Shown here piece after piece: positions 25,731-33,434 of a DNA stretch of 64,000 bases; position 1 is the stretch's first letter, and every line of letters starts with the position of its first letter. The stretch spans positions 5,146,001-5,210,000 of the forward strand of contig NC_019966.1 in assembly GCF_000328565.1 (NCBI RefSeq), read 5' to 3'. The DNA is from Mycobacterium sp. JS623 (GTDB lineage Bacteria; Actinomycetota; Actinomycetes; Mycobacteriales; Mycobacteriaceae). The notes under the pieces were generated by a model. That model made no database searches. It was not told where the DNA came from and saw only the letters and a list, made by a program, of their open reading frames with translations. A program made the translations under genes and the position numbers.

Positions 25731-28700
25731 CTACTCGCTCTCGCCGTTGGTGCCTCGAGCGCTGACGCCGGCAAGTGCATTGTCAACCGGTTCCCGGTCC
25801 TCGAACACGCCTCGCGATGGCGCCAAACCCCGCTTGACTCTGCATTCATCAGACTGGAGCAACTCGCGGACGGCGTTGCTGCCCAACTCGCGGTAAGCCT
25901 CGAAGTCGAACTCGCCGTAAAGCTGCTTGCTGGTGCTGGTGTGTGGGAAGTCGTGGTTGTCGAACGCATAGGCTTCGATATCCCAGGGTAGGTCCTCGAG
26001 CATGATCGCCTTCGCCAGGTAGACCTTGCCGGTGGTATTGCGGTCGTCGCTGTCGGCGCCGTTGCCGAAAAAGGTGTAGTCGCCTACGCACCAGGCCGCA
26101 CCGGATCGGGTCTGTGCCAGGCGCCGCATGCCGCGGGGGTCCATGACCAGTTCGCAGTTGAGGTCGATGCGGGCCGTGGCGATGGCCCGGCCGAGAGCGC
26201 GGAACGTGTCCTCAGGATCGTTGGAGGCGTCAAGGACGTAAATCTCGCGGGGTCGCCGACGCAGCGCCTCGATGAGGCCCAGGTTGTCGTAGTGCCCGCC
26301 GTCAGTGATGTACAGGAACCGGTCGTACAGCGAGGCTTTGCCCATGGCCTCTCTGATCAGACTGAACATGCCGGGTTTCTTGAAGACGGCCCGGCCCCGC
26401 ATCCACGCCTGTCGCCAGAACAGAAATTTGACCGCGGGATAGTCACGTGGTGACGGATCGTCGCGGTCGGGATCGGCGAACTGGTCAAGCAATTCCCTTG
26501 TGCGCTTGGGGATCTTGATCCAGCCGTCGCGCTCGACTTCAGGAAGCCCGTTCCAGATGACAGCGGCCTCCTCGAATCGGCCGAGTGCGAGGAGGCGCTT
26601 GAGCACGTCGGACTCATCGATCCAGATCGGGTTCGGCAGCCACACCCCAAGGCGGGCGTTGCCCAGCGCCAGCACCGCGCGGTATGGACCGACCCGCACG
26701 TTTTCGCGGCCGGCCAGTGGCGAGAAAGCCGCCGCACTGATCGCGACGGCCGCGGGAATCGTTGCGTCGCGGTAAAACTCGTCGGCAGCGAATTCGTAGA
26801 CCGAACTGGCGCGCCGCGCAGCGCCCTCCGGGAGCAGCCTGTCGGTCAGGCCCATTCGGTGATGCCCGAAGATAAACGGGGTGCAACCGCGTTTCGACGG
26901 CACGATCTCGCGGTCCGACACATTGGCCACCGCGCAGGCCACCAGTCGCGGGCCGCCGTCGCGCGGAGTTGCCTGAGAAAACCGCAGCGGTTTCTTGTAG
27001 TCGAGCTTGTCGATAAATATTTCGGTTCGGTGCACGAAGAAAGCCTCGGAGATCCTTTCCCGGAAGAAGTGGTGCATCGAGGTTCGGTTGGCGTCGGTGA
27101 GCAGGCGCGCGAGGATCAGCAGGACGGTGAGCTTCGCGCCGGTCACCCAGTCGGCGATCATCCCGTCGTCATTGCGTGCCGGGCTACCGATGTCGTCGAT
27201 GAGCCGGGTAACCGTGTGAAGGAAAAAGATCACACCGACCACCGCGATCACAGTGACCGCGGTATACGGCACCACGGGGTCTTTCACTTTCCCCCACACC
27301 TTGCCCAGAAAGGTGCCCATCGGTCCGCGCTCGACGGCTTTGACCGTCGACGATCCCTTCGCCGAAGCCAGGACCGCAAGGATGGAGCTCACGACCGCGG
27401 CCACCGAGACAGAACCCACGGTCAGTGCCGACTGAGTGCTGACGTCGCGGGTCGCACTGACGCCGCATGCAGACGTGTGGGTCGCCAGCACCGCGTTGCA
27501 CACCGCCGTCGGTAGGAACCCGACTTGGTGCAGCAGCCCGGCGTACACGGACCCGCTTTTGGCCGTGTACTCGCTCAGTGATTCCACGACCCACGGCACC
27601 CCCAACACCAAGGCGGTCAGGATGGCTCCCAGGCCGATCAGCCACGGGGTGGGGACCCGCAGCAGGGGCCGCCATCTGGGCGGCACGTTGAAGAAGCGGT
27701 CAATGGCCTTCTCGACCACGAAAAGCGCCACCCCGACAGCCGGTATGACCCAAACGTGAAGGGCCCATGTCCACTCTGACGCCCACGGCGCCCCCATTCC
27801 GGCGCTGACGTTGCTGGCGTCCCACGGGTGCAATCGACCCGACGCGAGATACAGCCACGCCAGCAGCCAAGACACGCTGCCGATAACCACCGCCACCAGA
27901 AGCAGATTCACCGCGATACCGAACGTCAACGACAACATGGCGTTTATCAGCGCACCCGTAGAGTCCAGCACGTACTTGGTGTTTCGGCGCAACCATTGAA
28001 CTTCTGGACTGTCGGGCGCGTAGGGAGGCATCGATTCCGGTTTGAGTTTCCAATCCTGATCGGTGGGTGATCCGTCCGAGGTGTTCCAGCGCAGAACGTG
28101 ATAGGCGGCCGCGATATAGCCGCCGCCGCTAACACCCACTACCGCAGAGGCTTTCGGGTAGATCCCGGCCGACTGCAGCTGCTGCAGACCGCCCAGGCTG
28201 AAGGCAGAGGCGCGGATGCCGCCACCGGAACAGCAGATCACCACGTCGTCAGCTCTGTCGGGATCCGGGGTAGCCAGCGGCGGTCTGCTCTTCTTCTCGG
28301 TGTCTGCCTTTCGGTCGTCATCCTGATGGTCGTCGCGAAGTAGCAACGGCAGCAGCACGGCGGCCAACCCGGCCGCACTGGCAGTGATCACGACGAAGCT
28401 GTACCACGGGAACCCCGCCCGGCCGGGACCGCCGCCAGCGAACGCCTGATGCCATGTCAACCAAAACCAGGCACTGTCTGGGGATTTCACATTCAGCAAC
28501 CACCACAGCCGCACGTTTTCCCAGACGTCGCCGAGCGCGCCGAGCAACACCAGCGCGACGCCGACGCGGCTGATCCGAATCCATATCGGGGCCGCCCGGC
28601 GTGATCGCAGCAGTCCGGCCGCGCGATAGGCCACGAACACCCGTGTCACGATGAAAGCGAGGTCGACCGCCAGCGAAAGCCGCCCTGGCACCACCGGCGC

Positions 28701-28895
28701 CAGATCCGCCTCGGAATGTAGTCGTCCGAGTGCGTTCAAACACAACGGAACCTGCAGCAGGAACAGCGCACTCATCAATGCCACCGTGCGCGTCAACTCG
28801 CGGCTTCTGCCCCTGCGCACGACCACCGAGGCCTTGAGGCGGTAGCCATCCCCCGCACGGTAAGCTTGCTTTTCGTATCCGGCCGATGACGCCAT
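25731..28895 (-). CDS. Large polytopic patatin-like phospholipase (1054 aa)
   Basis: This protein combines a membrane domain with a patatin lipase core. Four hydrophobic helices lie in residues ~35-190. The oxyanion loop SGGGIR is at ~224-228, the nucleophile elbow GVSGG (Ser ~256) follows, and the catalytic Asp is in YITDGGHYDN near 865. Several further membrane helices (LLLVAVVIGSVSWLLAWLYL and others) are inserted between Ser and Asp, which is unusual. All catalytic elements are intact, so it probably cleaves membrane lipids. The ATG at 28895 is preceded by GGAGG at five bases; the longer frame is not needed. It lies 28 bp downstream of the CYTH-like gene. Confidence 0.85.
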   Translation of the reverse strand: MASSAGYEKQAYRAGDGYRLKASVVVRRGRSRELTRTVALMSALFLLQVPLCLNALGRLHSEADLAPVVPGRLSLAVDLAFIVTRVFVAYRAAGLLRSRRAAPIWIRISRVGVALVLLGALGDVWENVRLWWLLNVKSPDSAWFWLTWHQAFAGGGPGRAGFPWYSFVVITASAAGLAAVLLPLLLRDDHQDDDRKADTEKKSRPPLATPDPDRADDVVICCSGGGIRASAFSLGGLQQLQSAGIYPKASAVVGVSGGGYIAAAYHVLRWNTSDGSPTDQDWKLKPESMPPYAPDSPEVQWLRRNTKYVLDSTGALINAMLSLTFGIAVNLLLVAVVIGSVSWLLAWLYLASGRLHPWDASNVSAGMGAPWASEWTWALHVWVIPAVGVALFVVEKAIDRFFNVPPRWRPLLRVPTPWLIGLGAILTALVLGVPWVVESLSEYTAKSGSVYAGLLHQVGFLPTAVCNAVLATHTSACGVSATRDVSTQSALTVGSVSVAAVVSSILAVLASAKGSSTVKAVERGPMGTFLGKVWGKVKDPVVPYTAVTVIAVVGVIFFLHTVTRLIDDIGSPARNDDGMIADWVTGAKLTVLLILARLLTDANRTSMHHFFRERISEAFFVHRTEIFIDKLDYKKPLRFSQATPRDGGPRLVACAVANVSDREIVPSKRGCTPFIFGHHRMGLTDRLLPEGAARRASSVYEFAADEFYRDATIPAAVAISAAAFSPLAGRENVRVGPYRAVLALGNARLGVWLPNPIWIDESDVLKRLLALGRFEEAAVIWNGLPEVERDGWIKIPKRTRELLDQFADPDRDDPSPRDYPAVKFLFWRQAWMRGRAVFKKPGMFSLIREAMGKASLYDRFLYITDGGHYDNLGLIEALRRRPREIYVLDASNDPEDTFRALGRAIATARIDLNCELVMDPRGMRRLAQTRSGAAWCVGDYTFFGNGADSDDRNTTGKVYLAKAIMLEDLPWDIEAYAFDNHDFPHTSTSKQLYGEFDFEAYRELGSNAVRELLQSDECRVKRGLAPSRGVFEDREPVDNALAGVSARGTNGESE

Positions 28896-28923
28896 GGCCC
28901 CCTCCGATCCCCGAGGATTAACG

Positions 28924-29697
28924 TTAGCTGGCTTCCCTACTGTCGGTGCCGGTTCGCTGAATCGACGCGGCCAGCGCCGCGAGCACCCGTTGCGTCTTGC
29001 TTTCGGCGTTGGTGTCGAGCTCAAGCTTGAGCTCGGCGATAGCGCTCAGCAGGTTCTGTTGGGCCTGTTCGGTGCGCGCCCCGTAGTGCGCCGCTGTCTC
29101 ATCGTCTTCGGGTTTGACCCGGACGGACCTTTCGAGGAAGTCGAGGTCGGCGACGGCCCACCGTTCGGCGTCCACGTTGTTCACACCGCCCATCGTGAGG
29201 TCCTGCCACTTGGTGGAGTCGATGGGTCCAAGGGCCACCAGTTGGCCGACTTCGACAGCGATGTGGGCGCCGTCCCGAACGAGGCGGCGCTGCTGGGGGC
29301 CAAAGATCTGATCGAAACGGCTGTCGTGCACCGCTTCTGACAGCGAAGCCTGCTCATGGCTGGCTTCCGCGGAAGCAGCCACCACGTGGCGGTCGCCTGA
29401 CCAGTCACCTTCGATGCGGTACTTCAAAGGCGGTTCGGTAAACGGATCGGCCCACGGCGGCGTCAGGTGTGCGGAGTCGACGGGCCGCAGCTTGGCCGTC
29501 GAATCGTCGTCTTCCCCGCTTCTGACCCGCAGAATGATTCCGCGGGACAGCAGGTTCAGCTTCCCGGCCACGATGCCGCTGCGGTCTTCGGCGAACCAGA
29601 CCACCCGTTTGGTCGCCGGGCTCGGGTCGCCGAGGGCGGCGAGTGCGTCGCCTACATTGCCCCCGATATTGGCTTTGATTTCAATGGGATACAGCAC
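28924..29697 (-). CDS. Unknown protein, possible CYTH/triphosphate-tunnel fold
   Basis: This 257-residue protein starts at GTG 29697, which has GGGAG eight bases upstream. It begins YPIEIKANI, then GIILRVRSG, AKLRPVD, YRIEGDWSGDRHVV, AHIAVEVGQLVALGPID and DFLERSVRVKP. The series of strands ending in alternating charged residues resembles CYTH-type triphosphate tunnel proteins, which bind inorganic triphosphate or phosphorylated ligands. The canonical ExExK is reduced to ExK. The C-terminal ~60 residues form a helical, acidic tail. The fold call is tentative. It is operonic with the membrane patatin. Confidence 0.55.
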   Translation of the reverse strand: MLYPIEIKANIGGNVGDALAALGDPSPATKRVVWFAEDRSGIVAGKLNLLSRGIILRVRSGEDDDSTAKLRPVDSAHLTPPWADPFTEPPLKYRIEGDWSGDRHVVAASAEASHEQASLSEAVHDSRFDQIFGPQQRRLVRDGAHIAVEVGQLVALGPIDSTKWQDLTMGGVNNVDAERWAVADLDFLERSVRVKPEDDETAAHYGARTEQAQQNLLSAIAELKLELDTNAESKTQRVLAALAASIQRTGTDSREAS

Positions 29698-29983
29698 TTC
29701 GATGCTCCCTTCCGAGGATGCCCGTGCCCGCCGCGCCCTTCGACACGACACCATCGTTGGCCTCCCCCACCCGTGGTAGGCAAATCATGGCCGTCACAGG
29801 GGCCGGCGACATGCGTAGACCTCTACCTGTTTTCGACGAAAACGAGCACATGGGATATCGCAGCGATGTGATACACCGCTGAAGCGACTCCGCACGCGCA
29901 CAGACGTTTTCGTCCTGCCGTCGCCGCACACCACGATGACGACATCGAGCCGCGTCAGAGACCAGGAGCCCCACGCTGAGAAA

Positions 29984-30007
29984 ATTCGAGTAGTTGCATA
30001 CTCACAT
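29984..30007 (+). promoter_or_regulatory. Cluster motif A: ATTCGAGTAG-N5-ATACTCACAT
   Basis: This copy contains the inverted repeat GAGTA-N6-TACTC inside a longer conserved frame. It faces the gene at 30153, 145 nt downstream. Near-identical copies lie at 37591 and 42362, each facing a gene of this cluster. Probably an operator or promoter element of one regulator. Confidence 0.7.
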
Positions 30008-30059
30008 GGTTGGCCCAATTGCGCCTTACGGTTCGTCTCGGGATGACTGCACATCCGCG

Positions 30060-30095
30060 GTCCGCACACCGCGCGCAGACGCGCAGTGTGCGGAC
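30060..30095 (+). promoter_or_regulatory. Leader hairpin upstream of the NNPGN gene
   Basis: GTCCGCACAC and GTGTGCGGAC form perfect 10-bp arms with further GCGCG/CGCGC pairing inside. It lies between motif A and the start codon at 30153. It could be an attenuator, mRNA stabiliser or a second operator. No U-tract follows. Confidence 0.5.
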
Positions 30096-30152
30096 GGCGA
30101 TACGCGGTCGCCCAACCACCAGCGAACAGCATAATTTCGGGGAGGATGAATC

Positions 30153-30809
30153 ATGGCTCTCGAACCGGGCGACCACATCTGGTATTACGACGGTCAGGGG
30201 AACGACAACGCGATACCGGGCGAACAAACCTCAACAGACAAGAACGTCCCGCGCACGCAGTGGTTCCCGAACGCCAATCCCAACGATCCAAACGACTACG
30301 GGGACAACGGAACACACATCTTCAACTTCGTGGTCTACGACGGTGTGTTGCGCAGGGGCCAGCCCCACCTGCGGCACGGCGCAGGGTCCTACGCGTGGCT
30401 GAACAACAACCCCGGCAACCTGACCGGCGTACCCGGCGGCGCCGATTTCGGCCAATTCACGGATAAGTTCAACTGGCACAACTTCTTGATCTTCCCCGAC
30501 CACGACACCGGATTCGCCGCGATCGCCGCGTTCCTGCATCAGGGACCGTACCCGTCGTTGTCGATCCTGGATGCGTTTCGCAAGTACGCGCCCGGCGGTG
30601 ACGGCCCCAACAGCCCCGAGCAGTACGCCGCCGACGTCGCCGCCGCGGCGGGAGTCAGCACCGACACGCTCGTCGGCGATCTCACCGACGACCAGATGGC
30701 CGAAATGCAGAACAAGATCGAGCAGATCGAGGGATCGGTGCCCGGCGATGAGCTCAGCATCGACGATGACGCTGTCCCGCAGGTGATTCGGGATCTCGTC
30801 AACGGTTAG
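30153..30809 (+). CDS. NNPGN-type peptidoglycan hydrolase/transglycosylase-like protein
   Basis: This 218-residue protein has no signal peptide. Residues ~80-180 show the pattern WLNNNPGNLTG, FPDHDTGFAAIAAFL, YPSLSILDAFRKYAPGGDGPNSPEQYAADVAAAAGV. It matches the NPGN...FPs.e.G..A...L...tI...i..YaP..eN....Y...va..tG layout of phage-tail and virion-associated murein hydrolases. The N-terminal 80 residues are unrelated and acidic. A possible general acid is not obvious. It sits first behind motif A and 71 bp before the thioredoxin-fold gene. Its role could be attack on, or binding to, cell wall; this is inference. Confidence 0.65.
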   Translation: MALEPGDHIWYYDGQGNDNAIPGEQTSTDKNVPRTQWFPNANPNDPNDYGDNGTHIFNFVVYDGVLRRGQPHLRHGAGSYAWLNNNPGNLTGVPGGADFGQFTDKFNWHNFLIFPDHDTGFAAIAAFLHQGPYPSLSILDAFRKYAPGGDGPNSPEQYAADVAAAAGVSTDTLVGDLTDDQMAEMQNKIEQIEGSVPGDELSIDDDAVPQVIRDLVNG

Positions 30810-30823
30810 CAGCACCCACCCAC

Positions 30824-30863
30824 GCGGATCGTTGCGGTCTGCTCAACGGCCGCAACGATCCGC
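30824..30863 (+). terminator. Perfect 14-bp inverted repeat (terminator or processing hairpin)
   Basis: GCGGATCGTTGCGG and CCGCAACGATCCGC flank a 12-nt loop, 15 bp after the stop of the NNPGN gene and 18 bp before the next start. No T-tract follows. It may reduce read-through between the two genes or act as an RNA stability element. Confidence 0.55.
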
Positions 30864-30880
30864 CACCGAGAGTAGGTCCC

Positions 30881-31606
30881 ATGTCTTCAGACCCCGACAG
30901 CGTGATCGCGGCACTGAGCGCGGTAGGAGTGGATTTCAGTATCGACAGGGCCGACATCGTCGACTTCCTGGGCAACGAGTTCACCTCCTATCCGTCCATC
31001 GCGGCTGCCTTGCTGGCGCTGCTGACCCCTCGGGGTCTGCGACAACCGGTGTTCATCGACGTGATCGACTTCAACTACGAAAACTCCCCCGGCAACCCAT
31101 CACCGCGCCGCGTCGAGGAGGTCGACACGGCAGTGCTGCAGCAGGCTGTGCTCGACGGCTTCAACAACCGCTACGGCGAGCAGAACAGCGACTTCGAGCA
31201 ATTGCTGGGCGCTGGGCAAGGCGGGCAACAGGGCCAACCAGAGCCTACCGGAGCCACCCGCGATCTCACCATGGCCACCTTCGGCGACGCCGTGCGCGGC
31301 AACGACATTGTGCTGGTGCATTTTTCGGCCACGTGGGCCGGCCCCAGCCGCGCGTTCGCGCCCATTTTCGTCGCGTCGTCGCAGAGCCACCCAGACGTGT
31401 TACACGGCAAAGTCGACATCGATGCGCAGGATCAGCTGGCCTCGGCCGCGCAGATCCGCACCGTTCCGACGGTGATGGCGTTCAAGAAACGCCGGTTGAT
31501 CTTCAACCGCGCGGGTGGTTTGTCCGCCCAGCAGTTGGAGGACTTGGTGGTTCAGGCGAAAAGTTTCGACGTCGATGCCGCCGTCGCGGCTGCGGCCGGT
31601 CCCTAA
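30881..31606 (+). CDS. Thioredoxin-fold protein lacking the catalytic cysteines
   Basis: This 241-residue protein has an N-terminal helical domain (residues ~1-105, beginning DPDSVIAALSAVGVDFSIDR and containing DFEQLLG) and a C-terminal thioredoxin fold (~125-225). The latter has VLVHFSATWAGPSRAFAPIF, VDIDAQDQLASAAQIRTVPTVMAF with the cis-Pro, and the final helix. The active site WCGPC is replaced by WAGPS, so it cannot do disulphide exchange. It is probably a binding or scaffold module. The N-terminal part is not recognised. Convergent with the gene at 31625 (18 bp gap). Confidence 0.78.
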   Translation: MSSDPDSVIAALSAVGVDFSIDRADIVDFLGNEFTSYPSIAAALLALLTPRGLRQPVFIDVIDFNYENSPGNPSPRRVEEVDTAVLQQAVLDGFNNRYGEQNSDFEQLLGAGQGGQQGQPEPTGATRDLTMATFGDAVRGNDIVLVHFSATWAGPSRAFAPIFVASSQSHPDVLHGKVDIDAQDQLASAAQIRTVPTVMAFKKRRLIFNRAGGLSAQQLEDLVVQAKSFDVDAAVAAAAGP

Positions 31607-31624
31607 ACGCGCACCCGCGCACCC

Positions 31625-32758
31625 CTACTGCGCCGGTGGAAGTGCCGGGGGCACTTGGCATATCCAGGCGATGGCCTGCATCCCCTGACGAGTCAAGGTT
31701 TGGTCGTTGAAGCTGGCATCCAACGTGCTGAACGGGCCGAGGCTGGCAGCATCGGTCGACAGCATCTGCCGGTCGCTGTCGGTCCACGCCGCGGTGATCG
31801 CCAGGTTGCGGATGACCACCATCCCGGTGGTGATCAGCGGCACCGCCGCCGCTGGGTTGCCGCCGTCGCCGCTGGCGATCTGGGCCCTGCCGAACCCGGG
31901 CACCGACCAGTTGCCGGTGCTGACGAACACTTCGTCCCACCACGGTCGATCAAAGCTGACGATGCAGTAGTCGAACGCCACGCTGAACCCCGGTGGTTTG
32001 GGCGGCGGCCCCACCGGCCCGATGAGCGCGCCAAGTCCCGGCGGTGTCGGCAGCAGCGCGACCATGCTCTCAGAGCCGGTCACCGCCCCCAGCGGCATCG
32101 TGGCGAAGCCCGGCGCTGCATCGGGGCCCGCGAGCGTGGGGTTCGCCGCCCGTGGTTCGAGCGCGAGGTGTACGTCGAGTTCCGGCACCGGCAGCGGAGT
32201 TCCCGCCGCGGCGGGCGCGGTGTCCTTGCCGGTGATGCGGTGGGTTTCCCACACGTCGGCGCCAGCCTGATACCAGTTCGGCGGCGCCATTCCCGTGGCG
32301 TACAAGGTATCTGCCACCCCGGTCGGGTCGACCGTGGGACCCGCCGGGGTGGCTCCGGCGACCTCGGGCAGAGCGTTGAGGTCAAGCGCCTCACCGGCGG
32401 CGGCCTTTCGCGCCTCGAACGCCGCCTTGTCCTGATCGGTCGGCGAGGTGCATACGCTTTGGGTGACGACGCTGCGATACCAGCGCGACAGCCGGCTGCC
32501 CTGTTGTTTGACATACCAGCCCGCTTTCAGGGCATTCATCGCGGGCAGTTGATCGGCCAGCTGAGAAGCCCGCTGATGGCTAAGCAGCTGCTGTTGTGCA
32601 TCAGAGCCGCCGACGCCGAACTCACCGGCAGTCAACGGGATTCCCAGCCCGTCGAGGACAAGAAGCACGCTGCCGGGTGTCGCGCCACCCGCACCGGGCA
32701 ACTTGTCCTGGAAGAATTGATGCAAGACGGTGGAAAGCTGATCAAGCGTCATCGCCAT
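31625..32758 (-). CDS. Paralogue L0: shared N- and C-modules, no lipoyl domain (377 aa)
   Basis: The N-terminal module (residues ~1-160) has GATPGSVLLVLDGLG, FGVGGSDAQQQLLSHQRASQLADQLP and GSRLSRWYRSVV. The C-terminal module (~260-377) has FDYCIVSFDRPWWDEVF, ITTGMVVIRNLAITAAWTD, LGPF and LTRQGMQAIAWICQVPPALPP. Between them is a Pro/Ala-rich linker. FATMPLG and LGALIGPVG look like the two edges of the lipoyl domain present in the paralogue at 33435, as if its centre was deleted. I chose the ATG at 32758 with GAGGG upstream. No signal peptide. Family function is unknown. It is one of three paralogues in 8 kb. Confidence 0.8.
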   Translation of the reverse strand: MAMTLDQLSTVLHQFFQDKLPGAGGATPGSVLLVLDGLGIPLTAGEFGVGGSDAQQQLLSHQRASQLADQLPAMNALKAGWYVKQQGSRLSRWYRSVVTQSVCTSPTDQDKAAFEARKAAAGEALDLNALPEVAGATPAGPTVDPTGVADTLYATGMAPPNWYQAGADVWETHRITGKDTAPAAAGTPLPVPELDVHLALEPRAANPTLAGPDAAPGFATMPLGAVTGSESMVALLPTPPGLGALIGPVGPPPKPPGFSVAFDYCIVSFDRPWWDEVFVSTGNWSVPGFGRAQIASGDGGNPAAAVPLITTGMVVIRNLAITAAWTDSDRQMLSTDAASLGPFSTLDASFNDQTLTRQGMQAIAWICQVPPALPPAQ

Positions 32759-32810
32759 GGAAAACACCCTCTTTCGTTTAACCACTTACGGTTGCCGCTG
32801 CGACGGCGAA

Positions 32811-32839
32811 TGGTTCTCACTGCTCTTTGTCGAGAACCA
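32811..32839. promoter_or_regulatory. Inverted repeat TGGTTCTC-N13-GAGAACCA
   Basis: Perfect 8-bp arms lie upstream of paralogue L0 and overlap the end of the 36-codon ORF. It could be an operator for L0 or a weak hairpin between genes. Confidence 0.35.
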
Positions 32840-32927
32840 TGTACGTGACGTTTGTTCCGTCGTCGAGCTGGCTACGCAGGAACGTCTCACGGGCGATCGG
32901 TGACGGAGTGAACACAGAGATCAGCAC
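32817..32927 (-). CDS. Possible 36-aa ORF or frameshifted tail of the preceding gene
   Basis: GTG 32927 overlaps the stop of the 159-aa gene (GTGCTGA). It encodes 36 residues beginning VLISVFTPSPIARETF and ending YMVLDKEQ. Just upstream the 159-aa gene contains a run of six G. A one-base slip there would fuse this segment to that protein. It may therefore be the natural C-terminus lost by frameshift, a product of programmed slippage, or a coupled small gene. Confidence 0.35.
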   Translation of the reverse strand: MLISVFTPSPIARETFLRSQLDDGTNVTYMVLDKEQ

Positions 32928-33400
32928 CCGATCAGAAGCCCCCCGAACTTGAGGACCTTGGGGGCGATCTCGGCGCCGCCCTCGATCAGCAAGTGCTCGA
33001 GCTTGGTCAGCGACACTTCGGTGAGCAGCTCACCGACTAGCTCACCGACATGACTGTCGTCGGGCACATTGTCGATCGCCACGTAATACCCCGAGTCGCG
33101 TTTGGGGCTCACGGTCACCGTCGCCGAGTCGAGGATCTTATGCCCGGCCGGCGCTTCCGACGGAATCGGGATCAGCGTCCCGTCGGGAGCGGATTCGAAC
33201 CGATCCGGCTGGTCGGGCACCGTCGGTGCCGCATCCCGGTCTTGGGCCCCTTCGGCGAAGCCCTGTTGGTAGACGTCGAGCAGGTCGGCGTTGAGCGGGC
33301 CGGGGTTGGGCGCATCCGGGTCGGTGAAGCCGTCGACATAACCGGCGTCGAACGCTTGCGCCTTATCGGGATCATCGGTGAACGGGTTGAAGGTGGCCAT
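32921..33400 (-). CDS. Unknown acidic protein, 159 aa
   Basis: The ATG at 33400 with AAGGAG upstream gives 159 residues. The N-terminal half is acidic and repeats a Gly/Asp/Tyr pattern (AFDAGYVDGFTDPDAPNPGP, then VYQQGFAEGAQDRDAAP). The C-terminal half has a strand-like VTVSPKRDSGYYVAIDNVPDDSHV and a hydrophobic end (APKVLKFGGLLIGC). No family recognised. It lies 34 bp downstream of paralogue L1 on the same strand and before L0, so it is probably made with both. See the adjoining 36-aa ORF for a possible frameshift. Confidence 0.7.
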   Translation of the reverse strand: MATFNPFTDDPDKAQAFDAGYVDGFTDPDAPNPGPLNADLLDVYQQGFAEGAQDRDAAPTVPDQPDRFESAPDGTLIPIPSEAPAGHKILDSATVTVSPKRDSGYYVAIDNVPDDSHVGELVGELLTEVSLTKLEHLLIEGGAEIAPKVLKFGGLLIGC

Positions 33401-33434
33401 GGTGAAACTCCTTCTGGGATAAGGCCGTAACCGC

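Larger units (their letters stand above)
29698..30152. other. Intergenic region between divergent genes, with motif A and a leader hairpin
   Basis: No credible gene is seen in this 455-bp gap between the divergent CYTH-like gene and the NNPGN protein gene. It holds the first copy of the cluster-wide 24-nt motif (29984-30007) and a strong inverted repeat (30060-30095) ahead of the plus-strand gene. Confidence 0.7.
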
